Positions 25,049 to 33,472 of a stretch of DNA of 64,000 nt are shown piece after piece. The position numbers were made by a program, and so were the translations under genes. How positions within the stretch are numbered: the stretch's first letter is position 1; every line of letters begins with the position of its first letter. This stretch comes from Rugamonas rubra (GTDB lineage Bacteria > Pseudomonadota > Gammaproteobacteria > Burkholderiales > Burkholderiaceae_D), in assembly GCF_900114705.1 (NCBI RefSeq), contig NZ_FOTW01000005.1:62001-126000 (forward strand), written 5' to 3'. The notes beneath the pieces are model-generated. The model was not told the DNA's origin. It was given only the letters and a program-made list of their open reading frames with translations, and did not search any database.

Positions 25049-26664
25049 GGCTCCAGCTCCGCGAAGACGGCGAGGAACTGCAGGCTGAGCTGCTTGCGGT
25101 CGATCTTGCCGTTCGGGTTGCGCGGCAGGCTCTCCGGCCAGATGACGATCTTCGCCGGTAGCATGTAGCCGGGCAGCTCCGGGCGGCAGGCCGCCAGCAG
25201 CTCCTCCGGGCTCAGCGCGACGCCGTCGCGCACGCTGGCCACCACCACGATGGCCTGGCCCAGCGCCGGATGCGGCACGCCGAAGGCGGCCGCCTCGGCC
25301 ACCTGCTGGCGCGCGTACACCACCTCCTCGATCTCGGCCGGGCTGACCCGGTAGCCCGAGGTCTTGATCATCTCGTCGTTGCGGCCGATGAAGTAGAGGA
25401 AGCCCTCGGCGTCCTTGCGCACGGTGTCGCCCGACCAGACGGCGATCTCCGGCAGGGTCAGGCCGGCGACGCGCGGCGCCAGCACGCGGTAGCGCAGCGC
25501 CGTGTTGACCGGGTCGTTCCAGTAGCCCATGCCGACCAGCGCGCCACGGTGCACCAGCTCGCCCGGCTCGTCGGCGTCGCACTCGCTGCCGTCCGGCCGC
25601 AGCACCATGATCTCGGCGTTGGGGATGGCGCGGCCCATCGAATCGGGGCGCCGCGCCAGCTCCTCGGGCGGCAGGTAGGTCGAGCGGAAGGCCTCGGTCA
25701 GGCCGTACATCAGGAAGGGCCGCGCCGCCGGCAGGGCGCGGCGCAGCGCGTCCAGCGTCGGCCGGGGCATGGCGCCGCCCGAGTTGGTCAAATAGCGCAG
25801 CGTGCAGTCGGCCGGCCAGTTCAAGCCGGCCAGCTGGCGCCACAGCGGCGGCACGCCGGCCAGGCCGGTGATGGCCTCGTCGCGCACGGCGCGCAGCACG
25901 TCCTGCGGCAGCAGGTGGTTGAGCAGCACCACGCAGGCGCCGGCGCGGAAGCCGGTGGTCAGCTGGCTCAGGCCGTAGTCGAAGCTGAGCGGCAGCACCG
26001 CCAGGATGCGGTCGGCCGGCGAGTTCTCCAGGTACTCGGCGACGCTGTGGGCGCCGGCCACCAGGTTGCGGTGCGACAGCACCACGCCCTTCGGCTTGCC
26101 GGTGCTGCCGGAGGTGTACATGATGGCGGCCATGTCGGCGTCGACGCAGCGGTGCGGCGCCACGGCGCCGGCGCCGTCCGGCAGCGCGCTGGCGGCCATC
26201 AGCTCGTCCCAGCCGCGCAGGCGCAGGCCGGGCAGCTCGGGCCACTCCGGCGGCGCGGCGCCGGCGGCCAGGCCGGTGAGCAGCACCAGGCGCAGCGCTG
26301 GGCAGCCGGCCAACGCCGGCTTGAGCAGGCGCAGGCGCTCGACCGAGGTGACCAGCACGGCGACGTCGCAGTCGGCCAGGATGTAGGCGACCTGCTCGGG
26401 CTTGAGCAGCGGGTTGACCGGCACGAAGCTGGCGCCGGCCGCCGCCGCGCCGAACATGGCGGTGACGTTCTCCGGGTTCTTTTCCAGGTACACCGCCAGG
26501 CGTTCCTGCCGTCCCAGGCCCTGGCGCAGCAGCGCGCCGGCGGCGCCGCGCACGGCCTCGGCCAGCGCGGCGTAGTCGAGCCGGCGGGCGCCATGCACCA
26601 GCGCCTCGGCGGCGGGCGCCCGGCGCGCCGCCTCAAACAATAGATCGTGCACCAGTTGACTCAT
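25045..26664 (-). CDS. Acyl-CoA ligase (AMP-forming), exosortase A system-associated
   Basis: The product is 539 aa of the adenylate-forming family: P-loop IMYTSGSTGKPKGV (near 190-203), YGLTEAF, SGDTV, GRNDEMIKTSGYRVSP and the C-terminal Lys in PNGKIDRKQL. It would activate a carboxylate, probably for loading on the ACP encoded at 29308 or for the neighbouring decarboxylase product. This ligase-decarboxylase pair is a hallmark of exosortase-A loci. The ATG at 26664 (MSQLVHDLLF) gives the family start. It is the first gene of the leftward operon and diverges from the aminotransferase gene. Confidence 0.92.
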   Translation of the reverse strand: MSQLVHDLLFEAARRAPAAEALVHGARRLDYAALAEAVRGAAGALLRQGLGRQERLAVYLEKNPENVTAMFGAAAAGASFVPVNPLLKPEQVAYILADCDVAVLVTSVERLRLLKPALAGCPALRLVLLTGLAAGAAPPEWPELPGLRLRGWDELMAASALPDGAGAVAPHRCVDADMAAIMYTSGSTGKPKGVVLSHRNLVAGAHSVAEYLENSPADRILAVLPLSFDYGLSQLTTGFRAGACVVLLNHLLPQDVLRAVRDEAITGLAGVPPLWRQLAGLNWPADCTLRYLTNSGGAMPRPTLDALRRALPAARPFLMYGLTEAFRSTYLPPEELARRPDSMGRAIPNAEIMVLRPDGSECDADEPGELVHRGALVGMGYWNDPVNTALRYRVLAPRVAGLTLPEIAVWSGDTVRKDAEGFLYFIGRNDEMIKTSGYRVSPAEIEEVVYARQQVAEAAAFGVPHPALGQAIVVVASVRDGVALSPEELLAACRPELPGYMLPAKIVIWPESLPRNPNGKIDRKQLSLQFLAVFAELEP

Positions 26665-26933
26665 TCGACACCTTATCAAGTCCGGAACTGCGACGGGGCG
26701 GCGGCGCGGGGCCGTCGCCTTCAATATCAAAAACACAATGATAATCGCGTATGGTACGCGGCCCGCGTTGGCCTGTAAAGAAACTTAGTTGCAAAAACGA
26801 CAGTTTCAATTTTACTACGCAAATGCCCCGTCCTGAGGCTATACTCATGGCAGCGCAACATCATGATCTGGCGCACGGTGCGACCGTGCGCCCTTTGATT
26901 CCGATCCAGGCAGCACCAGACAGATGGGGTTCC
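26665..26933. promoter_or_regulatory. Divergent intergenic region between ligase and aminotransferase operons
   Basis: The 269-base gap has an A+T-rich core (26725-26825) between two GC-rich operons. It contains TGTAAAGAAA (26773-26782), which read on the minus strand gives TTTCTTTACA, the right half of the 19-bp box found at 5791 and 8931; the left half is not conserved. TATACT at 26840-26845 is a possible -10 for the rightward operon. No sigma-54 element with correct spacing was found. Confidence 0.4.
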
Positions 26934-28217
26934 ATGAACAGCTTTGATGTCGACGCGCCCCTGTCGCTGGACGCCGCCGTCACACCGCGCCAGCCCAGGG
27001 CCGCCGTCCCCTCGCAGCACGCCGCCGCCGACTACCCGCGGCCGGCGCTGCCGGTCACGCCGGTGCTGTCGCTGGCCTCGCTGCGCCGCGGCGGCGCGCG
27101 CCGCGTGCCGTCCATCCTCGACGCCGGCCAGTTGCGCCTGGTCACCAGCGGCCGCATCGCCATCGCCCTGGCGCTGCGCGAAATGGGCATCGGCCCCGGC
27201 GCCCGCGTGCTGCTGCCGGCCTACCACTGCGCCTCGATGGTCGAGCCGGTGATCTGGTGCGGCGCCGAGCCGGTGTTCTACCGCATCCGGCCGGACGCCT
27301 CGGTCGACCTGGACGACGTCGCCGCCAAGCTCGACGCCGACGCGCGCCTGCTGATGGTCACCAACTACTTCGGCTTTCCACAGCAGTTGCACAGCATCCG
27401 CGCCTTCTGCGACGGCCACGGCCTGCGCCTGCTGGAGGACTGCGCCCACTCCTTCCTCGGCGAGCACCAGGGCCGCCCGCTGGGCAGCTTCGGCGACTAC
27501 GCCATCGCCAGCAGCATGAAGTTCTTCCCCATGTACGAGGGCGGCTGCCTGGTCTCGGCGCGCCACGATTTGGCCGGCGTCAAGCTGGCCTCGGCCGGCA
27601 GCGGCTTCGAGGCGAAGGTCCTGCTCAGCACCCTGGAGGAGGCCTTCGCCTACCGCCGCCTGCCGCTGCTGAAGGCCCTGTGCAGCCTGCCGCTGCGCGC
27701 CAAGAACCTGCTGTGGAACCGCATCAAGGCGCGCCACGCCGGCACCGGCGCGGCGCTGGCGCCGGACTCCTCGGACGGCGGCTTCGGCTTCGATCCGGCC
27801 TGGCTCCACATGCGCTCGTCGTATTGCGCGCGCCTGCTGCTCAAGCTGGTTTCGCGCGAGCGCATGGCCGCGCTGCGGCGGCGCCACTACCAGCGCATCG
27901 CCGACGCCGTCGCCGGCCTGCCCGGCTGCCGCCCGCTGTTCGCCGCCCTGCCCGACGGCGTCTGCCCCTGGGTCTTCCCGCTGCTGGTCGACGCGCCCGA
28001 ACCGGTGTTCGACGCCCTCAAGCGCGCCGCCGTGCCGGTGATCCGCTTCGGCGAATACCTGTGGCCCGGCGTCGACGCGACGGTCTGCCCGGTCAGCGTC
28101 GACCTGTCGCGCCGGGTGCTGCAATTCCCCTGCCACCAGGAGCTGCGCGAGACGGAGCTGGCCTGGATGATAGCCCAAATCACATCGGTGTTACGTCAAC
28201 CAAGGAAGCCAACATGA
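26934..28217 (+). CDS. DegT/DnrJ/EryC1/StrS-type aminotransferase
   Basis: The product is 427 aa with a PLP fold of the sugar aminotransferase family: VTSGRIAIALALREMGIGPG, LLPAYHCASMVEPV, LLEDCAHSFLG (PLP-binding Asp) and SSMKFFPMYEGG, whose Lys is the likely Schiff-base residue. The usual family substrate is a 3- or 4-keto nucleotide sugar; in this exosortase-A setting it may act on a polysaccharide precursor or an acyl group. The ATG at 26934 follows GATGGGG; longer readings lack similarity to the family. The stop overlaps the start of the GNAT gene (ATGA). Confidence 0.85.
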   Translation: MNSFDVDAPLSLDAAVTPRQPRAAVPSQHAAADYPRPALPVTPVLSLASLRRGGARRVPSILDAGQLRLVTSGRIAIALALREMGIGPGARVLLPAYHCASMVEPVIWCGAEPVFYRIRPDASVDLDDVAAKLDADARLLMVTNYFGFPQQLHSIRAFCDGHGLRLLEDCAHSFLGEHQGRPLGSFGDYAIASSMKFFPMYEGGCLVSARHDLAGVKLASAGSGFEAKVLLSTLEEAFAYRRLPLLKALCSLPLRAKNLLWNRIKARHAGTGAALAPDSSDGGFGFDPAWLHMRSSYCARLLLKLVSRERMAALRRRHYQRIADAVAGLPGCRPLFAALPDGVCPWVFPLLVDAPEPVFDALKRAAVPVIRFGEYLWPGVDATVCPVSVDLSRRVLQFPCHQELRETELAWMIAQITSVLRQPRKPT

Positions 28218-29305
28218 GCTGGATCATCCTGCCCGCCAGCGCCTTCGAGGGCTACAAACAGCAATGGCGCGAATTGAACGCCGCCAGCGCCGCGTCGCCG
28301 CTGCTCGAGCCCGACTTCGTCACCCCGCTGCTGGCCGAATTCGCCAACGGCCAGGAGCTGCTGGTCTGTTACGTGCGCGAGCGCGTCACCCTGTTGATGG
28401 GCATCGTGGTGCCGCGCCGGCGCGGCGTGTGGGAGACCTTCCAACCCTCGCAGGCGCCGCTCGGCATCTGGTTGCAGCGCCCCGGCGTCGACGCCGCGCC
28501 GCTGCTCGACAGCCTGATGCGCCAGCTGCCCGGCACGCCGCTGATCTTCGGCCTGACCCAGTGCGACCCCCGGCACGGCCCGCGCCCGGCCGACAGCGCG
28601 ACGCAGAACAGCATCGACTACATCGACACCGCCCACATCACGGTCGAGGGCAGCTTCGACGACTACTGGGCGGCGCGCGGCAAGAACCTGCGCGCCAACA
28701 TGAAGAAGCAGCGCGCCAAGCTGCACAAGGAGGGCATCGTCGCACGCCTGCAGATCAGCCGCGCGCCCGAGGAGATGGCCGAGGCGGTGCGCGACTTCGG
28801 CCGGCTCGAAAGCGCCGGCTGGAAGGCCGGCCTGGGCACCGCCCTGCACGGCGACAACGACCAGGGCCGCTTCTACCGCGCCATGCTGGAGGCCTTCTGC
28901 CGGCGTGGTTGCGCCAGCGTCTACCGCTACTGGTTCAACGACCAGCTGGTGGCGATGGACCTGTGCGTCGAGGGCAACGGCATGATCGTCGTGCTCAAGA
29001 CCAGCTACGACGAAAGCGTGCCCTCGGGCCTGTCGCCCAGCCTGCTGATGCGCGAGGAGTGCTGCCGCCTGTTCTTCGAGCAGGCCCGCTTCGGCCGCGT
29101 CGAATTCTACGGCAAGGTGCTCGAATGGCACACCCGCTGGACCGAGGAGATCCGCACGCTGTACCACCTGAACCACTACCGCTGGCCGGGACTGGTGCGC
29201 CTGCACCGCTTCTCGCGCCGCTCCCCCTCCCTGCTCGGCCAACTGCGCGCCCGCCTGGCACCGCGCGCGGCGCCGGCCGGCCCCGTCAGCAGTCCTTTGG
29301 AGTAG
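28214..29305 (+). CDS. GNAT/FemAB-like acyltransferase (BioF2-like domain)
   Basis: The product is 363 aa. The central part (about 150-310) with ARGKNLRANMKKQRAKL, GWKAGLGTALHGDN, FYRAMLEAFCRRG and the late YGKVLEWHTRW fits the Acetyltransf_6/FemAB-like group common in exosortase-A loci. These enzymes transfer acyl or aminoacyl groups, often from a carrier. AAGGAAG precedes the ATG. The ACP gene follows two bases after the stop, so the ACP may supply the acyl donor (inference). Confidence 0.87.
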   Translation: MSWIILPASAFEGYKQQWRELNAASAASPLLEPDFVTPLLAEFANGQELLVCYVRERVTLLMGIVVPRRRGVWETFQPSQAPLGIWLQRPGVDAAPLLDSLMRQLPGTPLIFGLTQCDPRHGPRPADSATQNSIDYIDTAHITVEGSFDDYWAARGKNLRANMKKQRAKLHKEGIVARLQISRAPEEMAEAVRDFGRLESAGWKAGLGTALHGDNDQGRFYRAMLEAFCRRGCASVYRYWFNDQLVAMDLCVEGNGMIVVLKTSYDESVPSGLSPSLLMREECCRLFFEQARFGRVEFYGKVLEWHTRWTEEIRTLYHLNHYRWPGLVRLHRFSRRSPSLLGQLRARLAPRAAPAGPVSSPLE

Positions 29306-29307
29306 AC

Positions 29308-29553
29308 ATGTATCTTGGTGAAGTCAAACACATTCTCGGCGCCGTGCTCGGCCTGGGCCAGCGCAGCGCCGAATTCGACGCCGACACGCCGCTGCTGGGC
29401 GAAGTGCCCGAACTCGATTCCCAGGCGGTGGTGGTGCTGATCACCGCGCTCGAGGAGCAGTTCGGCATCGAGGTGCACGACGACGAGATCGGCGCGGCCA
29501 CCTTCGCCACCGTCGGCAGCCTGGCCCGCTTCGTCGAGGCCAAGCTGGCATGA
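29308..29553 (+). CDS. Acyl carrier protein, exosortase A-associated
   Basis: The product is 81 aa, acidic and helical. The phosphopantetheine attachment site is Ser38 in PELDSQAVVVLI, followed by ALEEQFGIEVHDDEI, as in acyl and peptidyl carrier proteins. TTTGGAG lies before the ATG. The stop overlaps the start of hydrolase 2 (ATGA). Together with the ligase at 25045 and the acyltransferase at 28214 it implies a dedicated acyl-modification pathway of the exopolysaccharide locus. Confidence 0.93.
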   Translation: MYLGEVKHILGAVLGLGQRSAEFDADTPLLGEVPELDSQAVVVLITALEEQFGIEVHDDEIGAATFATVGSLARFVEAKLA

Positions 29554-30383
29554 CGCGGTCCGCCGCCGCGCCCGGCGCCCTGCCCTTCTTCTTTCCGGCC
29601 GAGGCGGGCGAACGCTTCTGCCTGTACCACGCCCCCGCCGGCACCTGCCGTGGCGCGGTGCTCTACCTGCACCCCTGGGGCGAGGAGATGAACAAATCGC
29701 GCCGCATGGCCGCGCTGCAGTCGCGCGCGCTGGCCCAGTTGGGCTTCGGCGTGCTGCAGCTCGACCTGTACGGCTGCGGCGACAGCGCCGGCGACGCCGG
29801 CGACGCCCGCTGGGAGATCTGGCTGGCCGACGTGGCCGCCGGCGCCGCCTGGCTGCGCCAGCGGCTGGACCAGCCGCTGACCCTGTGGGGCCTGCGCCTG
29901 GGCGCCCTACTGGCGCTGGCCTACGCACGCGCCGCGCCCGGCGTGGCGCAGCGCCTGCTGCTGTGGCAACCCCCGGCCAACGGCGCCGCCCTGCTGACCC
30001 AGTTCCTGCGCCTGAAGATGGCCGGCCAGCTGCTGGCCGAGGGCGCCGCCGAGGACAACAGCAGCGCCACGCTGCGCCGCCAGCTGGCCGGCGGCGCCAC
30101 GCTGGAGATCGCCGGCTACGCGCTGGCGCCGCAGCTGGCCGCCAGCCTCGACGCGCTCGACGCCGCCGCGCTGGCCGTGACCGGCTGCCCGGTGCACTGG
30201 CTCGAGGTGACGCCGCGCGGCGGCGAGACCCTGATGCCGGCCTCGGAGCGGGTCGCCCAGGCCTGGCGCGAACACGGCGTCGACCTGCACTGCCACCCGC
30301 TGGGCGGCGCGCAGTTCTGGGCGACCCAGGAAATCAGCGAAAACCCGGCCCTGCTCGACACCAGCTGCGCCATACTGGCCTAG
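29550..30383 (+). CDS. Exosortase A system-associated hydrolase 2 (alpha/beta fold)
   Basis: The product is 277 aa with an alpha/beta-hydrolase core: AVLYLHPWGEEMNKSRRM, VLQLDLYGCGDSAGD and LTLWGLRLGALLAL. The nucleophile elbow is GLRLG (114-118), with Arg where Ser would be expected, so ordinary serine hydrolysis is doubtful. It matches the second of the two hydrolases typical of exosortase-A loci. It lies between the ACP and hydrolase 1 and is probably involved in acyl transfer or release. Confidence 0.9.
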   Translation: MTRSAAAPGALPFFFPAEAGERFCLYHAPAGTCRGAVLYLHPWGEEMNKSRRMAALQSRALAQLGFGVLQLDLYGCGDSAGDAGDARWEIWLADVAAGAAWLRQRLDQPLTLWGLRLGALLALAYARAAPGVAQRLLLWQPPANGAALLTQFLRLKMAGQLLAEGAAEDNSSATLRRQLAGGATLEIAGYALAPQLAASLDALDAAALAVTGCPVHWLEVTPRGGETLMPASERVAQAWREHGVDLHCHPLGGAQFWATQEISENPALLDTSCAILA

Positions 30384-30390
30384 GACCACC

Positions 30391-31425
30391 ATGCCCTTCG
30401 ACGAACACGCCCTGCAATTCTCCTGCGACGACGCCGCCCTGATCGGCATCCTCAGCCGGCCGCGCCAGGCCGCCACGCGCGGCGTGCTGGTGGTGGTCGG
30501 CGGGCCGCAGTACCGCGCCGGCAGCCACCGCCAATTCACCCTGCTGGCGCGCGCGCTGGCCGCGCAGGGCGTCCCGGTGCTGCGCTTCGACTATCGCGGC
30601 ATGGGCGACAGCGAGGGCGCGGCGCGCGACTTCGAGGCGGTCAGCGCCGACCTGCGCGCCGCCATCGACGAATTCTTCCGCCAGGTGCCGACGCTGCGCG
30701 ACGTGGTTCTCTGGGGCCTGTGCGACGGCGCCAGCGCCGCCCTGTTCTACGCCGCCGGCGACCCGCGCGTGGCCGGCCTGGCGCTGCTCAACCCCTGGGT
30801 GCGCAGCGCCGCCGGCTACGCCCGCACCACGCTGCGCCACTACTATCTGGCGCGGCTGCGCCAGGGCGAGTTCTGGCGCAAGCTGCTGGGCGGCCGCTTC
30901 GACGTGCGCGCCGCCGCCGCCTCGCTGCGCCAGCTGCTGCAGGCCAGCCGCGCCGGCACGCCGGCCACGGCGGGCGGCGCCGGCCTGGCCATGTCCAGCA
31001 ACGAGGCGCTGATCGGCGGCGCCCGCCTGCGCGCCGGCGCGGGCGCCGACAGCAACGCCGGCGGCGGCAGGGGCTCCGACAGCGGCGCCGGTGCCGCTGC
31101 CGGCGCCGGCCAACAGCAGGCACCGGCGCCGCGCGCGGCGGCGCCGGCCGACATCAGCGCCCCGGCCGGCGCCGCCGCCCTGCCGCAACGCATGCTGGCC
31201 GGCCTGCGCTACTTCCCCGGCAAGGTGATGTTCATCTTCAGCGGCAACGATTTGACGGCAAAGGAATTCCTCGACATGGTCGATTCATCGAAACACTGGC
31301 GGCGCCTGCTGGCGGCACCGCGCATCAGCCGCCATCTGCTGGCCGATGCCGACCACACCTTCTCGCGCGCCGCCTGGCGCGACGAGGTGGCGCGCCTGAC
31401 CGCCGACTGGGTACGCTCATGGTGA
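30391..31425 (+). CDS. Exosortase A system-associated hydrolase 1 (alpha/beta fold)
   Basis: The product is 344 aa. Landmarks are GVLVVVGGPQYRAGSHRQF, VLRFDYRGMGDSEG and LWGLCDGASAA, where Cys111 replaces the nucleophile Ser; LLADADHTFSR near the end offers the His. A Cys nucleophile is normal for this family. A Gly/Ala-rich insert of about 60 residues (roughly 195-255) splits the domain and is not needed by the fold. The end overlaps the glycosyltransferase gene by seven bases. Confidence 0.9.
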   Translation: MPFDEHALQFSCDDAALIGILSRPRQAATRGVLVVVGGPQYRAGSHRQFTLLARALAAQGVPVLRFDYRGMGDSEGAARDFEAVSADLRAAIDEFFRQVPTLRDVVLWGLCDGASAALFYAAGDPRVAGLALLNPWVRSAAGYARTTLRHYYLARLRQGEFWRKLLGGRFDVRAAAASLRQLLQASRAGTPATAGGAGLAMSSNEALIGGARLRAGAGADSNAGGGRGSDSGAGAAAGAGQQQAPAPRAAAPADISAPAGAAALPQRMLAGLRYFPGKVMFIFSGNDLTAKEFLDMVDSSKHWRRLLAAPRISRHLLADADHTFSRAAWRDEVARLTADWVRSW

Positions 31426-32780
31426 GGAGCGTGCTGATGATCGCCTTCCACTATCCGCCGATGCGCGGCAGCAGCGGCATCCAGCGCACGCTGACCTTCA
31501 GCCAGCACCTGCCGCAGCACGGCTGGCAGCCGCTGCTGCTGTCGGCCCAGCCGCGCGCCTATGCCAACAGCGGCGCCGACCAGCTCGCCGAGATCCCGGC
31601 CGGCATGGTGGTGCGGCGCGCCTTCGCCCTCGACACCTCGCGCCACCTGGCCCTCGGCGGCCGCTACCCGTTGCTGCTGGCCCTGCCCGACCGCTGGGTC
31701 ACCTGGCTGCTCGGCGCCGTGCCGGCCGGCCTCGGCCTGGTCCGCCGCCACCGCCCGGCGCTGATCTGGTCGACCTATCCGATCGCCACCGCCCACCTGA
31801 TCGGCCTGGCGCTGCACCGCCTGACCGGGCTGCCCTGGGTGGCCGACCTGCGCGACCCGATGACCGACCACGACTACCCGGCGCATCCGCTGACGCGGCG
31901 CGTCTACCGCTGGATCGAGCGGCAGACCATCGCCCGCTGCAGCGTCGCCGTGTGCACCACGCCGGGCGCGATCCAGACCTACCGCGCGCGCTTCCCCGAC
32001 ATCCCGGCCGAGCGCTACGCGCTGATCGAGAACGGCTACGACGAAGCCAACTTCGCCCAGGCCGGCGACGCCGCGCCGGCCGGCCGCACGGGCGCGGCGG
32101 CCAACGCCGCCGACTACGCCGACACCAGCGCCGCGCCGGCGCCGACGCCGCCCCCGGCGCCGCTGACGCTGGTGCACAGCGGCGTGATCTACCCGTCGGA
32201 ACGCGATCCCCGGCCACTGTTCGCCGCGCTGGCCGAGCTGCAGCGCGCCGGCCACATCTCGCCGCAGCGCCTGCGGGTGGTGCTGCGCGCCACCGGCCAC
32301 GACGACTACCTGCGCCCGCTGCTGCGCGAATACGGCATCGAGCAGATGGTCAGCCTGGCGCCGCACATCGCCTACCGCGCCGCGCTCGGCGAGATGTTGG
32401 GCGCCGGCGGCCTGCTGGTGCTGCAGGCGGCCAACTGCAACCACCAGATCCCGGCCAAGCTGTACGAATACTTCCGCGCCGGCCGCCCCATCCTGGCGCT
32501 GACCGACGCCGCCGGCGACACCGCCGCCGCCCTGCGCAAGGCCGGCATCGACACCGTCGCCCAACTCGACTCCCGCGAAGACATCATGCACCAGCTACTC
32601 CGCTTCCTCACCCTGGCCGAAGCCGGCCAGGCGCCGCTGGCCAGCGCCGCCGCCGTCGCCGCCAGTTCGCGCGCGGCGCGCAGCGCCCAGCTGGGCGAGC
32701 TGCTCGACCGCGTGGCGCTGCGCGCGCAGGCGGCCGGCCGCGCGCTGCCGCGCGCCGGCAGCAAGGAGGGCGCGCCATGA
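31419..32780 (+). CDS. Glycosyltransferase family 4 (WbuB-like)
   Basis: The product is 453 aa, a GT-B enzyme: MIAFHYPPMRGSSGIQRTL, an N-domain with WVADLRDPMTDHDYP and IENGYDEANF, then the C-domain with LTLVHSGVIYP and HQIPAKLYEYFRAGRPILAL (nucleotide-sugar site). An Ala/Pro-rich loop of about 25 residues lies between the domains. The ATG was chosen on the family start. It overlaps the hydrolase 1 gene and its stop overlaps the next ATG. Confidence 0.9.
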   Translation: MVRSVLMIAFHYPPMRGSSGIQRTLTFSQHLPQHGWQPLLLSAQPRAYANSGADQLAEIPAGMVVRRAFALDTSRHLALGGRYPLLLALPDRWVTWLLGAVPAGLGLVRRHRPALIWSTYPIATAHLIGLALHRLTGLPWVADLRDPMTDHDYPAHPLTRRVYRWIERQTIARCSVAVCTTPGAIQTYRARFPDIPAERYALIENGYDEANFAQAGDAAPAGRTGAAANAADYADTSAAPAPTPPPAPLTLVHSGVIYPSERDPRPLFAALAELQRAGHISPQRLRVVLRATGHDDYLRPLLREYGIEQMVSLAPHIAYRAALGEMLGAGGLLVLQAANCNHQIPAKLYEYFRAGRPILALTDAAGDTAAALRKAGIDTVAQLDSREDIMHQLLRFLTLAEAGQAPLASAAAVAASSRAARSAQLGELLDRVALRAQAAGRALPRAGSKEGAP

Positions 32781-33472
32781 CCGCCGCCCTGCCGCCGCGC
32801 ACCCACGGCACACGCGGCAGCCGGCGCCGCCCGGCCGGACGCCTGGCCGGCGGCCTGCTGCTGGCCGCCAGCCTGCTGCTGCCGGCCGCGCCGGTGTTCG
32901 CCGCCAAAAAATTCTGCGGCGAGCTGACGGCCTCGCTCGGCCCCTTCGACTACCGCAAGGCGGAGTTCGCCAACACCCTGGCGATGGTCGACCAGGCCCA
33001 CTTCACCGAAGAGGTGGCACAGGGCGTGCGCGGCAACACCAGCACCATCGGCGCCGACATCAGCTACGCCCTGCACGTCTTCCCCAACCACATCCTCGCG
33101 CTGGAGGCGATCGACGCGATCAGCTGGCGGCAGAAGACGGTGCAACTGCCGGGCGCCAAATATCCGACCGAGTGCTACTTCGACCGCGCCATCCGCTTCG
33201 CGCCTGACGACGGCAGCGTGCGCGCCGCCTACGCCAACTTCTACCACCGCCGCGGCCGCGGCGACGACGCCTTCGCCATGCTGGTCCAGGCCGTCGCGCT
33301 GGCGCCGGACAACAGCGCCATCCAGTACAACATGGGCCTGGCCTACCTGCGCCGCAAGGACTACCCGAACGCCTTGCTGTACGCCCGCCGCGCCTATGAG
33401 CTGGGCGCCGCCGCCGCCGATCTGCGCAACAAGCTGAAAGCCGCCGGCCAATGGTCCGACCCGCAGCAATGA
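32777..33472 (+). CDS. Exported TPR-containing protein
   Basis: The product is 231 aa with an Arg-rich start and a signal peptide (LLLAASLLLPAAPVFAA). The mature part begins KKFCGELTASLGPFDYRKAEF and ends with at least two tetratricopeptide-type helices pairs (SVRAAYANFYHRRGRGDDAF, AIQYNMGLAYLRRKDYPNAL). It is periplasmic and probably a protein-interaction partner in polymer export or ligation. GGAGGG is the ribosome site. Both ends overlap neighbours (ATGA). Confidence 0.85.
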   Translation: MTAALPPRTHGTRGSRRRPAGRLAGGLLLAASLLLPAAPVFAAKKFCGELTASLGPFDYRKAEFANTLAMVDQAHFTEEVAQGVRGNTSTIGADISYALHVFPNHILALEAIDAISWRQKTVQLPGAKYPTECYFDRAIRFAPDDGSVRAAYANFYHRRGRGDDAFAMLVQAVALAPDNSAIQYNMGLAYLRRKDYPNALLYARRAYELGAAAADLRNKLKAAGQWSDPQQ

